From Hexactinellida sp. DTS-2022 (taxonomy: Eukaryota > Porifera > Hexactinellida): 64,000 nt of DNA. A program made the translations under genes and the position numbers. Below the pieces are notes generated by a model that did not search any database, had not been told where the DNA came from, and was given only the letters and a program-made list of their open reading frames with translations. The stretch covers positions 1,736,001 to 1,800,000 of the forward strand of contig JAPNXP010000008.1 of assembly GCA_028753945.1 (NCBI GenBank), in the 5' to 3' direction. This document shows, piece by piece, positions 21,861 to 32,649 of this stretch; the first letter of the stretch is position 1, and each line of letters starts with the position of its first letter.

Positions 21861-22910
21861 CATAGACTCCTTAAAATAAGGACTGGAACGTCGCGATCTC
21901 GGAGTTTTTAACTTGAGTCTGAGAGGCTCCAATTATAATAAATGAAAAAGCATTAGGTTCCCGGTTTCCAAATGTGATTTTTGGCATATAAGGGTAACCT
22001 TTGGCACCCGTCAACAATTTGAGGTTTTCACTCAAAATTGATCACACCTCGACAAGTTATGACGTCATTGTCACATTTCGAGAACCCTGAAAATTCACTT
22101 AATCGCACATAATTCGCGCACTCTAAGAGATAAAAATCTGAAAATTTAATAGAACATGCACATTAATGATGCGGACACTTTGGTCACACCAGATTACCAA
22201 TATGCTAACTCATTATCACATGATGACGTAATCAATAAAATTTCACATTTGTAAATTTGACTATTTAGGCCTATTTACGCTTTATAATCAATGTTAGAAG
22301 TGTATAAACCATACACCAACCGCGAAGCGGTTGTTGTGTGGTTGGATTCTGCCGCAAAGCGACCTAGCAAGCGAAGCGCACTAGTATAAATAGATATACT
22401 GTAGCATCAATATATATCTATATAACCCAAACACACAGCAACCGCTTTGCGGTTGGTGTATTGTTTATACACTTCTAACATTGATTATAAAGCGTAAATG
22501 GGCCTAAATAGTCAAATTAAAAAATGTGAAATTTTATTGATTACGTCATCATGTGATAATGAGTAAGCATATTGGCAATCTGGTGTGACCAAAGTGTCCG
22601 CATCATTAATGTGCATGTTCTATTAAATTTTCAGATGTTTATCTCTTAGAGTGCGCGAATTATGTGCGATTAAGTGACTTTTCAGGATTCTCGAAATGTG
22701 ACAATGACGTCATAACTTGTCGAGGTGTGAGAAATTTTGAGTGAAAACCTCAAATTGTTGACGGGTGCCAAAGGTTACCCCTATATGCCAAAAAATCACA
22801 TTTGGAAACCGGAAACTTAATGCTTTTTCAATTTTAATAATTGGAGCCTCTCAGACTCAAGTTAAAACCCCGAGATCGCGACGTTCCAGTCTTATCTTAA
22901 GGAGTCTATG
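21861..22910. mobile_element. P-type fold-back MITE, longer copy
   Basis: The ends are CATAGACTCCTTAAAATAAG at 21861 and the inverse ending GGAGTCTATG at 22910. The whole element folds into one long hairpin, with arms of roughly 340-470 bp around a GC-rich centre with AACCGCGAAGCGGTT. Flanks TTCGCAAT (21853-21860) and GTCGCAAT (22911-22918) form an 8-bp duplication with one mismatch, or a 7-bp one if the first base is excluded. It is the same family as 407-1252. It is non-coding: the open frame at 22765-22992 is a by-product of the arm. Confidence 0.85.
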
Positions 22911-23174
22911 GTCGCAATACGATTATCAACCGACTATACTAAATAAATTGTACGTGTACCAACATGTGATATTCTCGAAAAGTCACATATGATAAATTAT
23001 TGGTTCAGAAAATGGCCTAAAAACAATAATCGCCTAGGCTACTATTCGAATAAATACTCCATATCAAAAACCGCCTAGTTTTTGAAAATCCCACTAGTGG
23101 TTCATATTCTCTTGGCGTCAAGCTGGAAAAACTTTTGTTCGGTGAAATGGGAAGAAATAGGTGTGTACCCCGAG

Positions 23175-23488
23175 TGCAGGGGCGTCGGAAGCATGAAATC
23201 GGGGAGGGGGCAATCAGAATTTAAAGGGGGCACAGTCAAAAAGCTAATTCTCAGTAGTATAAAACCCCACGTGATTTTATGTCTTTTTTGATAGTTTCAC
23301 ATCGGATAAGAGCAGTGGTATCATGACATTTGAACTCATGTGTGTCATTGGTGTTGTTATTTCATCTATTTGGACAGGGGAAGGGGGCACAGGCGAGGGG
23401 ATGCACAGATGAGGAGGGCATCCGTGGGGGCACCGAGATTTTTGAGGGGGGCACTTGCCCCCCTGTGCCCCCCCTTCTGACGCCCCTG
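23175..23488. mobile_element. hAT MITE with CAGGGGCGTC termini
   Basis: The element begins CAGGGGCGTCGGAAGC and ends in an inverse-like TTCTGACGCCCCTG. A perfect 8-bp duplication CCCGAGTG lies at 23167-23174 and 23489-23496. The interior is rich in GGGGGCAC and CCCCC runs. Neighbouring 22919-23166 and 23497-23863 hold no gene; 23590-23790 repeats GCGCCTAG-like words. Confidence 0.9.
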
Positions 23489-23863
23489 CCCGAGTGGCGA
23501 CTCTCCCTCAAAAAATCACTTAGTAGGCTAATGGAGGGCATATAGAAATAACTAAGTATTATAATTAGTAGATATAGCATTATACATAGAATATGCACAC
23601 AATCAGGCTTTCATCTAGGCAAAATTTTATACGCGCCTAGAATAAGTTTGAGCACGCTCAGACGCGCCTAAAACACTCAATTTGTATTACGTCTATGGGA
23701 GCATCTCTCGATTTTCGCGCGCCTAGAAAAGTTTCCTTCCAAAATTACGCGCCTGGAGGCGCGTTGCGTACGCCTAAATGAAACCCTGCACACAATTAAA
23801 GTTTTTCAGACCGTATGAGGTCAAATTAAATAGATTTTTTTAAAGGGTCAAGCAGCCTATTTC

Positions 23864-24066
23864 TTAGGGACGCGAAGCCTTCAGTGAATTCTTAATTATT
23901 GTTTGAGAGCAGTGCAATTCGCGATGCACGTTCATTAGAACAAGACCCGTGAGTCGCTCGTCGCACATCGAGCTTCTCAGATTGGTTTTCAACCTGCGTA
24001 TTGTGTTGAACACACGCTCAGCTGTTACTGTGGACACTGGCATGCAAGATAATTACCATCCCAAGG
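23864..24066 (-). pseudogene. hAT transposase C-terminal dimerisation fragment
   Basis: Read on the minus strand this gives CMPVSTVTAERVFNTIRRLK, then TNLRSSMCDERLTGLVLMNV, then HRELHCSQTI and a TAA at 23864-23866. The StatAERvFs..rrlKt.lRs.m..eRL..L pattern is the hallmark of the hAT C-terminal dimerisation domain. It is too short to be seen as a long open frame. Upstream, LGMVI and YPNI-like residues continue the family but are split by a small inverted duplication (24067-24104). It is a relic fragment. Confidence 0.88.
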
Positions 24067-24104
24067 ACATTGTGAATGTTGGAGTAGAACAACATTCACA
24101 ATGT
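24067..24104. repeat. Perfect 15-bp hairpin
   Basis: ACATTGTGAATGTTG is followed by an 8-nt loop GAGTAGAA and the exact reverse complement. It sits inside the hAT fragment at the codons for the conserved PNI..V region. It therefore looks like a local inverted duplication of coding sequence rather than a selected structure. Confidence 0.85.
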
Positions 24105-24476
24105 TAGGGTATAACATTTACAGAAATTGTGTCCGAGAAGTACAGTGAGCTGCAAGTAAATATGAAAAGGCAAATATTACCCAGTTAAATTAGTATACGC
24201 AGGTGAATATACTGCGTCCACCTGTGGGCGCCACTGTTAGAGTGTTTTGGAACAGTCTAGGTTCACCGAAAACCTATACATTTCATGTACAAGTCCTTTG
24301 AATTTCCATTATGACACTTTTCACGAAGGAAGTCTATTTTAAACAGATTTGAAAATATCTTTGTATTTATCCATGCAATAGCGTATAACCAGTTCACTGG
24401 CTATGTATTATATTTCCATATACAGTATTTCCCCGGATACCGCCGGGGGATTGAATAAGCGCCGAGTCAATAAAAT

Positions 24477-25169
24477 TAGGGCTGAAACGAATATTCGAAA
24501 TGTAACGAACGAAACTTTTTCTAAACGAACGAATATTCGAATATTCGTTCGTTTGGATAACTAAGCAGTAAATCGAATTCTAGAGACAAAATACTTTGGA
24601 TAATAGGTTTTTGATAATGTTGCAATCAGAGTTGTAAATCAAATCAAATATCTCAAATATTTGATTTTATTTGATTTGATTTAAAAGAATTTTGAGAGGC
24701 TAATTATTTGATTTGATTTGATTTGAAATTATTTGAATCCAAATGATTTGAAATATTCAAATACTACATATTGCAAATATTTGATTTGATTTGATTAGAA
24801 ATTATTTGAAATTTCAAATATTTGATTTGATTTGATTTGAAATGATTTGGAATCTCAAATGATTTGAATTGATTTGATTTGAAATGATTTTATATCTCAA
24901 ATGATTTGATTTGATTTGATTTGAGAAAAAATAAATGATTTATTACAACCCTGGTTCAACTTACAATGGTATGATAATAATAGTTACAAAGTGTATTATA
25001 CACAAGTTAACTAATTATCAGCTAGTTTAAGTCGGAATTTATATTTACGATATCTCTAAGCTATGCAAAAGTCTTGTTGTTGTCCGAAATAAGTCAACGA
25101 ATATCTGTTTCATTCGTTAAATCATTTCGAACGAATTTTCGAATATTTAGTATATTCGTTTCAGCCCTA
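24477..25169. mobile_element. Nested TAGGGCTGAAAC MITE
   Basis: The left end is TAGGGCTGAAACGAATATTC and the right is the inverse ending GTTTCAGCCCTA. The flanks ATAAAAT and ATAAAAAT fit an 8-bp duplication of the site seen intact at 50161-50400, with one base lost. The element is enlarged by a further insertion at 24627-24953. Confidence 0.82.
24627..24953. mobile_element. MITE built of ATTTGATTTG repeats
   Basis: The ends CAGAGTTGTAAAT and the inverse of CAGGGTTGTAATAAAT enclose almost pure repeats of ATTTGATTTG/CAAATCAAAT. The paralogue at 55683-56180 lacks this stretch, which shows that it is an insertion. Flanks GTTGCAAT and CTTACAAT or GTTCAACT leave the exact duplication uncertain. 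Confidence 0.7.
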
Positions 25170-25695
25170 ATAAAAATGACATTGGTATGATAAAATTTAT
25201 ACACTTTAGTTGATCACTGAAATGTAATTCCATTGATTTTGGCAACTTCGGTTGGTATACGGTTGGTGGAAACTTAAATATTATATTCTGGATTTTTCAC
25301 AAAAATTTCTGGATAATTTTGGCCCACGAAAACAATAAGCGCCGGGGCGCTTATTTGGGGAATTACTGTAATTAGGTAATAGACGATAATTTAGCACTTT
25401 GTTAATGAAAAATTCGAAATACACCATTTGAAGTAAAATTTCATGAAGCTAAGAAAAAACGATATTGATAAAATATTTTTCTTCGTCACCCCCGTGTGAG
25501 GTCCCGAGAAGAGTGAAAATTAGGACTATTCCCGAAGTTTCCTAAGCATATTTTGCTTAGTATTCCTCATATATTGCGAGCAATAATGCTTTTCAACTGA
25601 ACACTCTGTACAAGAGCTCCCACAAAGATGACGGTATCTCAGACAGACTGAACAAATTTAGTGACGCAAATCAATTCTAATAGGTTCACTACAAC

Positions 25696-26068
25696 CATAG
25701 ACTCCTTTAAATAAGGAATGTAGGCGCTCATTCTCGGGACCTGCAACTTGGGTCATTAGGTATTTCGCATCGGTTAAAGTTAGACACATAAAATGTATTA
25801 TTGTCGTATAGGAAGTCATAGTTAAGGAGTCCAACGGTCATATTGGATTATCGAAAATATTTTCGAATGTGAGATATGCGGTTTTCACACCTTTCCATAT
25901 ATGCTAATACCTATTGTTAAATCTCGAGATCAGTTAGCTTTAGACATATGAAATGTATTATTGTCGTATAGGAAGTCATATTTTGCAGTCCAACGGACAT
26001 ATTGGATCATCGAAAATAATATTTGTGGAATGTGAGTTTTGCCGTTTTCACACCTTTCCATATATGGT
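25696..26068. repeat. CATAGACTCC-type repeat with a 140-bp tandem unit
   Basis: It starts CATAGACTCCTTTAAATAAG, like the P-type MITEs. Two tandem units then each contain TATTATTGTCGTATAGGAAG through CACACCTTTCCATATATG. No opposite end was found, and the sequence stops where an integrase fragment begins. A single-unit relative is at 1440-1700. Confidence 0.6.
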
Positions 26069-26322
26069 AATATTAAGATTCTGGATTACTTCTTCTGATG
26101 TCTTCGACTTGAGAGCGCGGACTGCAACGTATTTGCTCAGATAACAAACAGTTACTAAAATGTGTTTATATCCATCTTTGCACTCAGAGAAATCACATAT
26201 AAGGTCCATCCCTATATGTTTCCACGTTTTAGACGGAGGTGGGATTGGTTGGAGCTTCTTTTGCGGCTGTGGTATCAAGGCCGCTGTCATCTGACATGTA
26301 TGGCAAGTCCTTACCTTTAGTA
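26068..26322 (-). pseudogene. Retroelement-type integrase core fragment
   Basis: The minus-strand frame reads KVRTCHTCQMTAALIP, the end of an H2C2 zinc finger. It then reads PPPSKTWKHIGMDLICDF, DGYKHILVTVCYLSKYVAV and SEEVIQNL, the start of an rve integrase core with its first catalytic Asp (GMDL). It resembles Ty3/gypsy-like or domesticated GIN-type integrases. Only about 80 residues remain, and neither LTRs nor other pol domains are present nearby. Confidence 0.78.
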
Positions 26323-27500
26323 TACAAGAAAGTCATTATAATATGGCATTTTTTAATAATTTTTGTATTAGTTACAGCATCGAAATCTAATAACACCATT
26401 ATATAAAATACGCAAAAGGTTGATTAAAGTTAACTGAACATTATAAAAATAAATATAAAAACAATTTGGGATCTTCCGAAATCATGTTAGTTGCTATTAG
26501 TCGTCTAAATAAAATGCTTTACTAATTAGACAATCTAGAAATTAATAATTACGATTACAGCACATGGATGATTCAACTCAAATGTTCCACTAACACTGCA
26601 TTCTAATGCTATTTTGGGATGTCGTACATCAATTAGAATAGAAATAAAATAGAACTCGATTAAGGCGTACCAGCCTTGGGAAACAAGACAAAGTACGTAC
26701 TAACCGAAGGCATGTCTTATCCGTATGCATAATCCACACGTCGAAATGCTGACTTGTTGAATTGTGTAAATAAGATAGAAAGGGTACACAAGTCTTCAAA
26801 CATACTCAACGATAATATGAAAGTATTTTGGTTGTCACGTACTCAGACAATCAAAACACTAACGGAGTTCTGCTGACAATTTTCTAGAGTACGTACTAGC
26901 AGAATTTAGTTGAGAATAGAAATTGGTACGTCTGATTCCGTGATTCGAGTATGTACTGTACTGAATTGATAGTTGCAATGCAATTTACCCAGTAATCGTA
27001 AAATAAATCAAATGAATATATCTACATAACATTACAAATTGATTTTAATTGAAAATAAATCGAACTAATAGTAGGCTAAAGGATAATTATATAATTATAT
27101 AATCGTTAGGAAATAGGGAAATTTTTCGTACAGAAGTCAAAGATTAGATTGGTTGAAGTTGCAAAATGAGGACCAGGGTGATCCAGTTGGCTATAATTTG
27201 AAAAGTAACTACTTTTTCCTATTTTGAGTAGATAAGTTACCCTTATTAATTAATAAAACCACGACAACAGTTAAAGTTAGGCATATTTAAATATATTATT
27301 TGCGGATAAGTAGTATAATAGGGTGAGCTATTTGTCGTGATAATTATTTGTTATCCCTCTAATGTTTTAGTTGCAAGTTTGGATTTGATTAGTATGATTG
27401 TTAGCATGGAGAAAGTATTATCGAACTAAATGTTGATGGTAAAGAATAATTTTATATCGTATTTACAAAATTTTGCATATAATCTCACAAGCAACACAGT
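26323..27500. other. A+T-rich DNA upstream of P3
   Basis: No gene, terminal repeat or clear promoter is seen. GTACGTACT words recur between 26690 and 26960. The true left end of the P3 element should lie here, but I did not find a CATAG-type terminus. Confidence 0.4.
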
Positions 27501-28561
27501 AATCATGCCAAAACGTTGTGCAGCATTCAACTGTCGTGGTAACTATGATGGGGAACCATATAGTCAAGTTGTCAGTTTTCCCACAGATAGGATTGAAAGG
27601 ACAATATGGATTGAGGCCATGCCTAATGAACCTGGGAGTCTTAAAGATCGAAAAGAGATACATGTACGTATTTGTCTGTTCATCACACTTTGAATGCAAA
27701 TGGGTAACTGTACGGATGGGAAAGCGACCAATTGGACCTCCTACATATTTTAAAGGTGTGCCCAAGTCTTGTCAGAAGCAGTCTATTACACATCCAAGGC
27801 CAACAGGAAAGACTACTTCTGCTGTAAGGGATAAATTGCAGAGAGAGTATATTGACAAGTGTGATAAGATCTTAGATTTTTCCACTTTTGCAGAAGAATT
27901 TGAAAGACGATTCACATCACTCAGGGTTAGAAATCACGGAGAAAAATGGACAGTTTTCATGGTGGATGAATTAGGGAGCAAAGTGGTTCAGTATTTCTGC
28001 TTTAAGAAAGTAGAGTCTTGCTTTGGGTTTCTTCATTTGTCTAAGGCAGAAAAGAATGGTTATGAAATCCCAAAGATAATTTTCAATCTACAGAAGAATA
28101 GCCTCCTTCATAGATGGTCTCAGATGGAAGAAATCCTCTCGATTGTTAATAATTATGAACTTCTATCAATGATCATTTGTTAAAGGCAATGGAAGTGTTG
28201 AAACAAATGACAACAGATATACAATAATCAACACATTTTCAGTTCCTAGAGACCCAGCTATGATTCTCTTGATTTCAGATAATAATATCCGGTATACAAA
28301 ACACCTACTGATTTTTGCTGGAGAACTTCTTTGTATATCTCCAGCTGCATACAGGATGATAAGAAATTACAGAATAATAAAGCTCCCAAGGGAACAACTT
28401 GTTCGAAATTTATGTCTCGTAGTTTCGCAAATCCAATCTGCCGCTCATATTCAAAGTACTGAAACCTGAACAACGTCTTGTTAACATAATATTTGATGAG
28501 GTAAATTTATTGAAGACCACGCGCTTAACAGGCGGGCACATCATTGGTTATGCTACTAATG

Positions 28562-29356
28562 CAGGGGTGGGAAAACTACGGGCCGCGGGCCAGATCCCAC
28601 CCGCCTACGAAATTTAACCGCCCGCTTGACCTCAACAGAAGTCCATATTTTTGGTAGTTTAGGCCACATAAAGCATACCTGCTAACCTATTTGAATCATA
28701 TCCCTGTACAGGGCTCCAATTTCCCCCTGTACATTGGCCAAAATCCCTGTACACCTCCCAAAAATATCTCGCTCGCTGCGCTCGCTCGTCCAGGCAATTA
28801 CTATACACTTGAATAAATATAGAAAGAACGTTGTGCCTTAATGTAGTCAATGCAGAATGCATGGCAGAAACATACTATCACATCTGTAGACATTTTTAGG
28901 CATTATTTACTCATAATTAGTAATTAAAAATCCCTATATAAATGGAATAAATCCCTGTACGCCTGTACAGAATGGCCAAAATGGAAAAAATTATTTTACT
29001 GTACAGGGATCCCTGTAAGATTGGCAGGTATGATAAAGTTTTTCAAAAATATGTCAAGATCAGTATTGACAGAAGAATACGTTTCTCATCTTATGTGTAT
29101 TGCTACTTCGCGAGAGAACCAAATTTTGATAAATTAGTAAAACGCAGGATCAACTGCACAACTCCCACTAGTTCTTTATGCTTCCTAATATGTCATTTTA
29201 TTAGTTTATACTTCCTCAGTATCATAGTTTATTTTCAATTAATGTAACTGCAAATAAAATAAAAATGTGTTAAATAGGAAATGTTCACTCTCAGGCCCGC
29301 AACACTATGACATTTATCAATTTTGGCCCGCGGCCTAAAAGGTTTGCCCACCCCTG
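28562..29356. mobile_element. hAT (Charlie-like) MITE inside P3
   Basis: The ends are CAGGGGTGGGAAAACTACGG and the inverse ending TTTGCCCACCCCTG, with GGGCCGCGGGCC-type subterminal DNA, as in Charlie-type hAT elements. A perfect 8-bp duplication TACTAATG lies at 28554-28561 and 29357-29364. Removing the element and one copy gives GYATNGTEAVA in frame. It contains a second insertion at 28674-29032. Confidence 0.95.
28674..29032. mobile_element. MITE with CATACCTGCYAA termini
   Basis: The left end is CATACCTGCTAACC and the right is the inverse of CATACCTGCCAATC. ATAAAG is directly repeated at 28668-28673 and 29033-29038. CCCTGTACAGGG-type words and TCGCTCGCTGCGCTCG are repeated inside. It is nested within the hAT MITE and related by its ends to 31121-31551. 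Confidence 0.82.
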
Positions 29357-30450
29357 TACTAATGGCACAGAGGCAGTTGCTACATCTTCCTTTTGTATAG
29401 AAATTGTTTGCCATCACGGAGGACCACGCTTAGTGATTGGTGTTAATCCAGTTTCTAAAATAAATGCATCGAAGGCTCGAGATATTTTGATGGAAACAAT
29501 TGAAGGATTGATAAAATTGGATATCCAGCCAATGTCCTTTATGTGTGATTCCTGTTCTCTAAATCAAGGTGTGTACCGCTTACTTGGTGGTCCTGGGAAA
29601 GTGGAGGTATGCGGTGTCAATATGTACTTAATTTTTGATTACGTTCATATCCTAAAAAATTTGAGGAATAATTGGATAACTGAGAGGTCCTGGGAATTGT
29701 CCTTTAAAGAGAACGGTGTAGAATATCTGGCATGTTGGAGAGACATCCAAGCTCTATGTGAGGAAGATAAAAAGATGCCATTACGTCATACAAAGCTTAC
29801 TCACACCTCAGTCTTTCCTAAACACTACAAAGACAGAGCGTTCCGTTGGTATGTCAAGTCTTTCATGAAAAGACTATTGCAGCATTCAAAGCCTTAAAGG
29901 GTACTATCGACTATCAGGAGGGAATTATTAAATTTCTCACATTGGTAACAAACTGGTTCAGAATGATGAACGTAAAAGACAAGTTTAGCACAATGCATCT
30001 TCGTGATCCACATCGTGCACCTTGGACGTTGAATTGTGACAACTTTAGCAAACTATCAGCAATGTGCGGCGTTATAGATTCCTGTCGATGGGAAGGAGGA
30101 AAATTTCGACAAAAAATGCTTACTCAATTCACTGCCGATGCTTTTAAGATCACAACAAAATATAGTATTGTAGCCGCCACTTATCTATTGACTTACAACA
30201 ATTTCAGTATGTTCTTCCTGCGGTTTTCTCACAAGACCCCTTGGGCAGATTTTTTGGACAAGCCAGACAGCGCAATGGAGGAAACTTTTACTTTGATATT
30301 TATTGTTGATGTACTCTCAGCAGCCAAAGCACAGCGATTACATCAGTTGCTTTAATACAATATAATTCCTCAAAGAATTCAAGAGTTTACCTGCCCAGAA
30401 TGTACAACGCCAGTCAATTTGTGAGATATAGAGCTAATGCAAGAGATCAG

Positions 30451-31040
30451 GGCCCGTATTCACTAAGAAGTTAAGTACGTACTTAGTACTTAAGTCATAT
30501 TCACTAAGATTGGTATTCACTAAGATATAAGTGTGTACTTAAGTACATACTTAAGTACAAAACTTAAGTAACCTACTAAGTTGACTTAACTTATAAGAAA
30601 TTACTTTTATTGACTCTTTAGACGTTGGTGTTTAATTAGAACATTGTATTAGATTTCTAGTAGTACTTGCTTTACTTTAGGGGAAGTTTATGATTCTATT
30701 TTCAACATTTATTACTATTGGTTGTTGATTTCTAAAAGTTGTGTTTTTCTCAAGCATACAAATCACAGGAACTTCATTGAGAATATTCTTTTTAAAGTTA
30801 AAAGAAATATAGCAAGCTATTATAATAGCATTCCATACACTAAAATATGCTATGCTATTAAATATAATATAATATATAATTTAATTTCGCACTTAAGTAC
30901 GTACTTAGTTAAGTATGTACTTAAGTACAACAATATTTCTTAGTGAATACGACTTAAGTATGTACTTAACTAAATACGTACTTAGTACTTAAGTATATAC
31001 TTAGTACTTAAGTACGAAGTAATCTTAGTGAATACGGGCC
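30451..31040. mobile_element. MITE with GGCCCGTATTCACTAAGA termini
   Basis: The ends are GGCCCGTATTCACTAAGA and its inverse TCTTAGTGAATACGGGCC. The trinucleotide CAG flanks both sides (30448-30450, 31041-31043), consistent with the 3-bp duplications of PIF/Harbinger. The subterminal DNA is filled with ACTTAAGTAC and GTACGTACTT words. It lies in the P3 pseudogene. Confidence 0.85.
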
Positions 31041-31120
31041 CAGTATTGAGGAAAGCACAAAGTAGTCTAATTGCTGGATATATAACATTTAAGCATGGTG
31101 AAATGGAAGGGGACCTAGTA

Positions 31121-31551
31121 CATACTTGCCAACCGTCCCGATTTTTGGCAAAGATTTTGTGAATTGTCCCGCGTCCCGCTTTTAGACACGTTTGTCCCGA
31201 TTTTTGACCCTGTATTTCATTTTTGTGACAATAACAATAAAATATAAAGATCTGAGCATTGCTTCTTCCAATTAGGTAATATCTCTGTAGAATTGACTAG
31301 CGTCCCGTTTTATTGACGGGACGTCTCGTTTTATGCAATTGGAGCAAGGTTCCTTCCGTTGAGATAGTCAAATTATTACAATTACAAGGACATCAAATAC
31401 GTACATAGTATATGAATTATTATTAACTAGTATTAGTAATACTACTTCACTTATTTATGTACTAATGTTCTTTGTCCTTCCAAAATTCCTTATGTCCCGC
31501 CAAAATTAATTCCTCCGCCTGCCAAAGATTTGCTATAGGTTGGCAAGTATG
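31121..31551. mobile_element. MITE with CATACTTGCCAACC termini
   Basis: The ends are CATACTTGCCAACC and its inverse GGTTGGCAAGTATG. The flanks CTAGTA and TTAGTA form a 6-bp duplication with one mismatch. TCCCG words recur inside, and a run of GTCCCG/GACGGGAC is present. Removing it joins MEGDLV and STEFLQEL of P3 in frame. Confidence 0.82.
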
Positions 31552-31865
31552 TTAGTATCTACTGAATTTCTACAAGAACTCGACAGGGGAGGGCTGAGAG
31601 TGCCAACATTGTCCACGACTTGTTTTGTTTAAACTGCTGTTAATCTTGTTGAGTTAATTCCGAGGGCCAAAAATAGTTGTCGAACATATGTAATTAAAGG
31701 CCTTTCATTTTTGATCATTATCTTGCTGAAGACAATGTAGATCTATACTCCTTAGTTAATACTCTCTTAATAGAACAAGTTTACCACTTCAGTGATCGTG
31801 AGCAACAGTTTGGATGTCTTCGACGAAGGAAAAAGTTACAAGAAGAAAATGATTAATTGTGAACA

Positions 31866-32110
31866 CTTTTTAGATACAGGCGTGACCTTCGTTATATAAG
31901 GCCAATTCACGACTTTAAAAAATTGGACCATGGATGAGTTCGAAGTCCATTGTAAAATAGAGTGTACTTTTTTATCTCGATTATTAGTAATGGTATTCCT
32001 GAAATATAACTTGTAACTATATGGAAACATCCGAACATGATATCCAGGTAAAAATAGCACCTTCAAAATTGTAATATGTCATCATCTGAAGGCGTAATCG
32101 TCAATTGAAA
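31866..32110 (+). repeat. Second copy of the RING-gene 3' end
   Basis: YRRDLRYIRPI is encoded at the start (compare RFQRDLRYIRPIHQ at 18190). The following non-coding DNA tracks 18330-18440, including GAACATGATATC, ATAGCACC and ATATGTCATCAT. It begins about ten bases after the end of the P3 transposase. This links the RING sequence to a P-like transposon here. Confidence 0.65.
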
Positions 32111-32649
32111 AAAATGATTCAGCACAAAATTTAAATTTTGAATCAGAGCTGCTAGAACTTATCTCTCACTTCCTGTAGTATTTAATTTCAATTTCTAAGC
32201 AATGCGGCATGTAAGTCACTTTGGAATGGTAATTCAGGACGAGAAAAAGTTTATGTTCTGGTCAAATGGTCATAATTCCATTTTATATTTCCAGCATACC
32301 TGAGAATAAAAAAATATTTTCCTAAAGATACAACTGCAATATTAACTTGAATATTTCAGGGTATGTTGAGAATGCCTAGTGCCTAAATAACATGTTTTCG
32401 ATTTTGAATAAATTGCTTAATTAAATAATAGTCACTCAAACCAATTTGTTTTCCAATCTGGACCAGTTTTTTCCCATTGTGGACCACCTTTGGCCACCAA
32501 ACTTGTCCGACCTAACCAGTTTTGACTCGGACAATTTTAGCGTTACAACTTCTTTGCCCACATCAATTAATCGATTTCTTAGTCGATTGATCCCGTCAAT
32601 ATTATAGGGGAACCTATAAATGTGATGTGCCAAGGGCCAAAGTCACAGC

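Larger units (their letters stand above)
24423..25368. mobile_element. TA-flanked MITE (AAGCGCC type) with two nested insertions
   Basis: The left end is CAGTATTTCCCCGGATAC and the right is the inverse of CAGTAATTCCCCAAATAAGC, each bordered by TA as in Tc1/mariner elements. The uninterrupted relative at 50161-50400 shares GTCAATAAAAATGACATTGG, which here is split by the insertion at 24477-25169. The stretch 24110-24422 upstream is without recognisable content. Confidence 0.82.
27505..31855 (+). pseudogene. P-like THAP transposase pseudogene P3 with nested MITEs
   Basis: It starts MPKRCAAFNCRGNYDG, the THAP N-terminus. A one-base frameshift near 27670 leads to VCSSHFECKW, the C..H part. The core follows: NIIFDEVNLLKT (first Asp), after a MITE at 28562-29356 FMCDSCSLNQGVYRLLGGP (second Asp), then MYLIFDYVHILKNLRNN. 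In a shifted frame SQDPLGRFFGQARQRNGGNF has Gly where P1 has the catalytic Glu (DPLERRF). LRKAQSSLIAGYI and TEFLQELDRGGLRVPT, matching P1's AGYI and TLNRGG blocks, lie on either side of the MITE at 31121-31551. A third MITE sits at 30451-31040. It is clearly dead. Confidence 0.82.
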
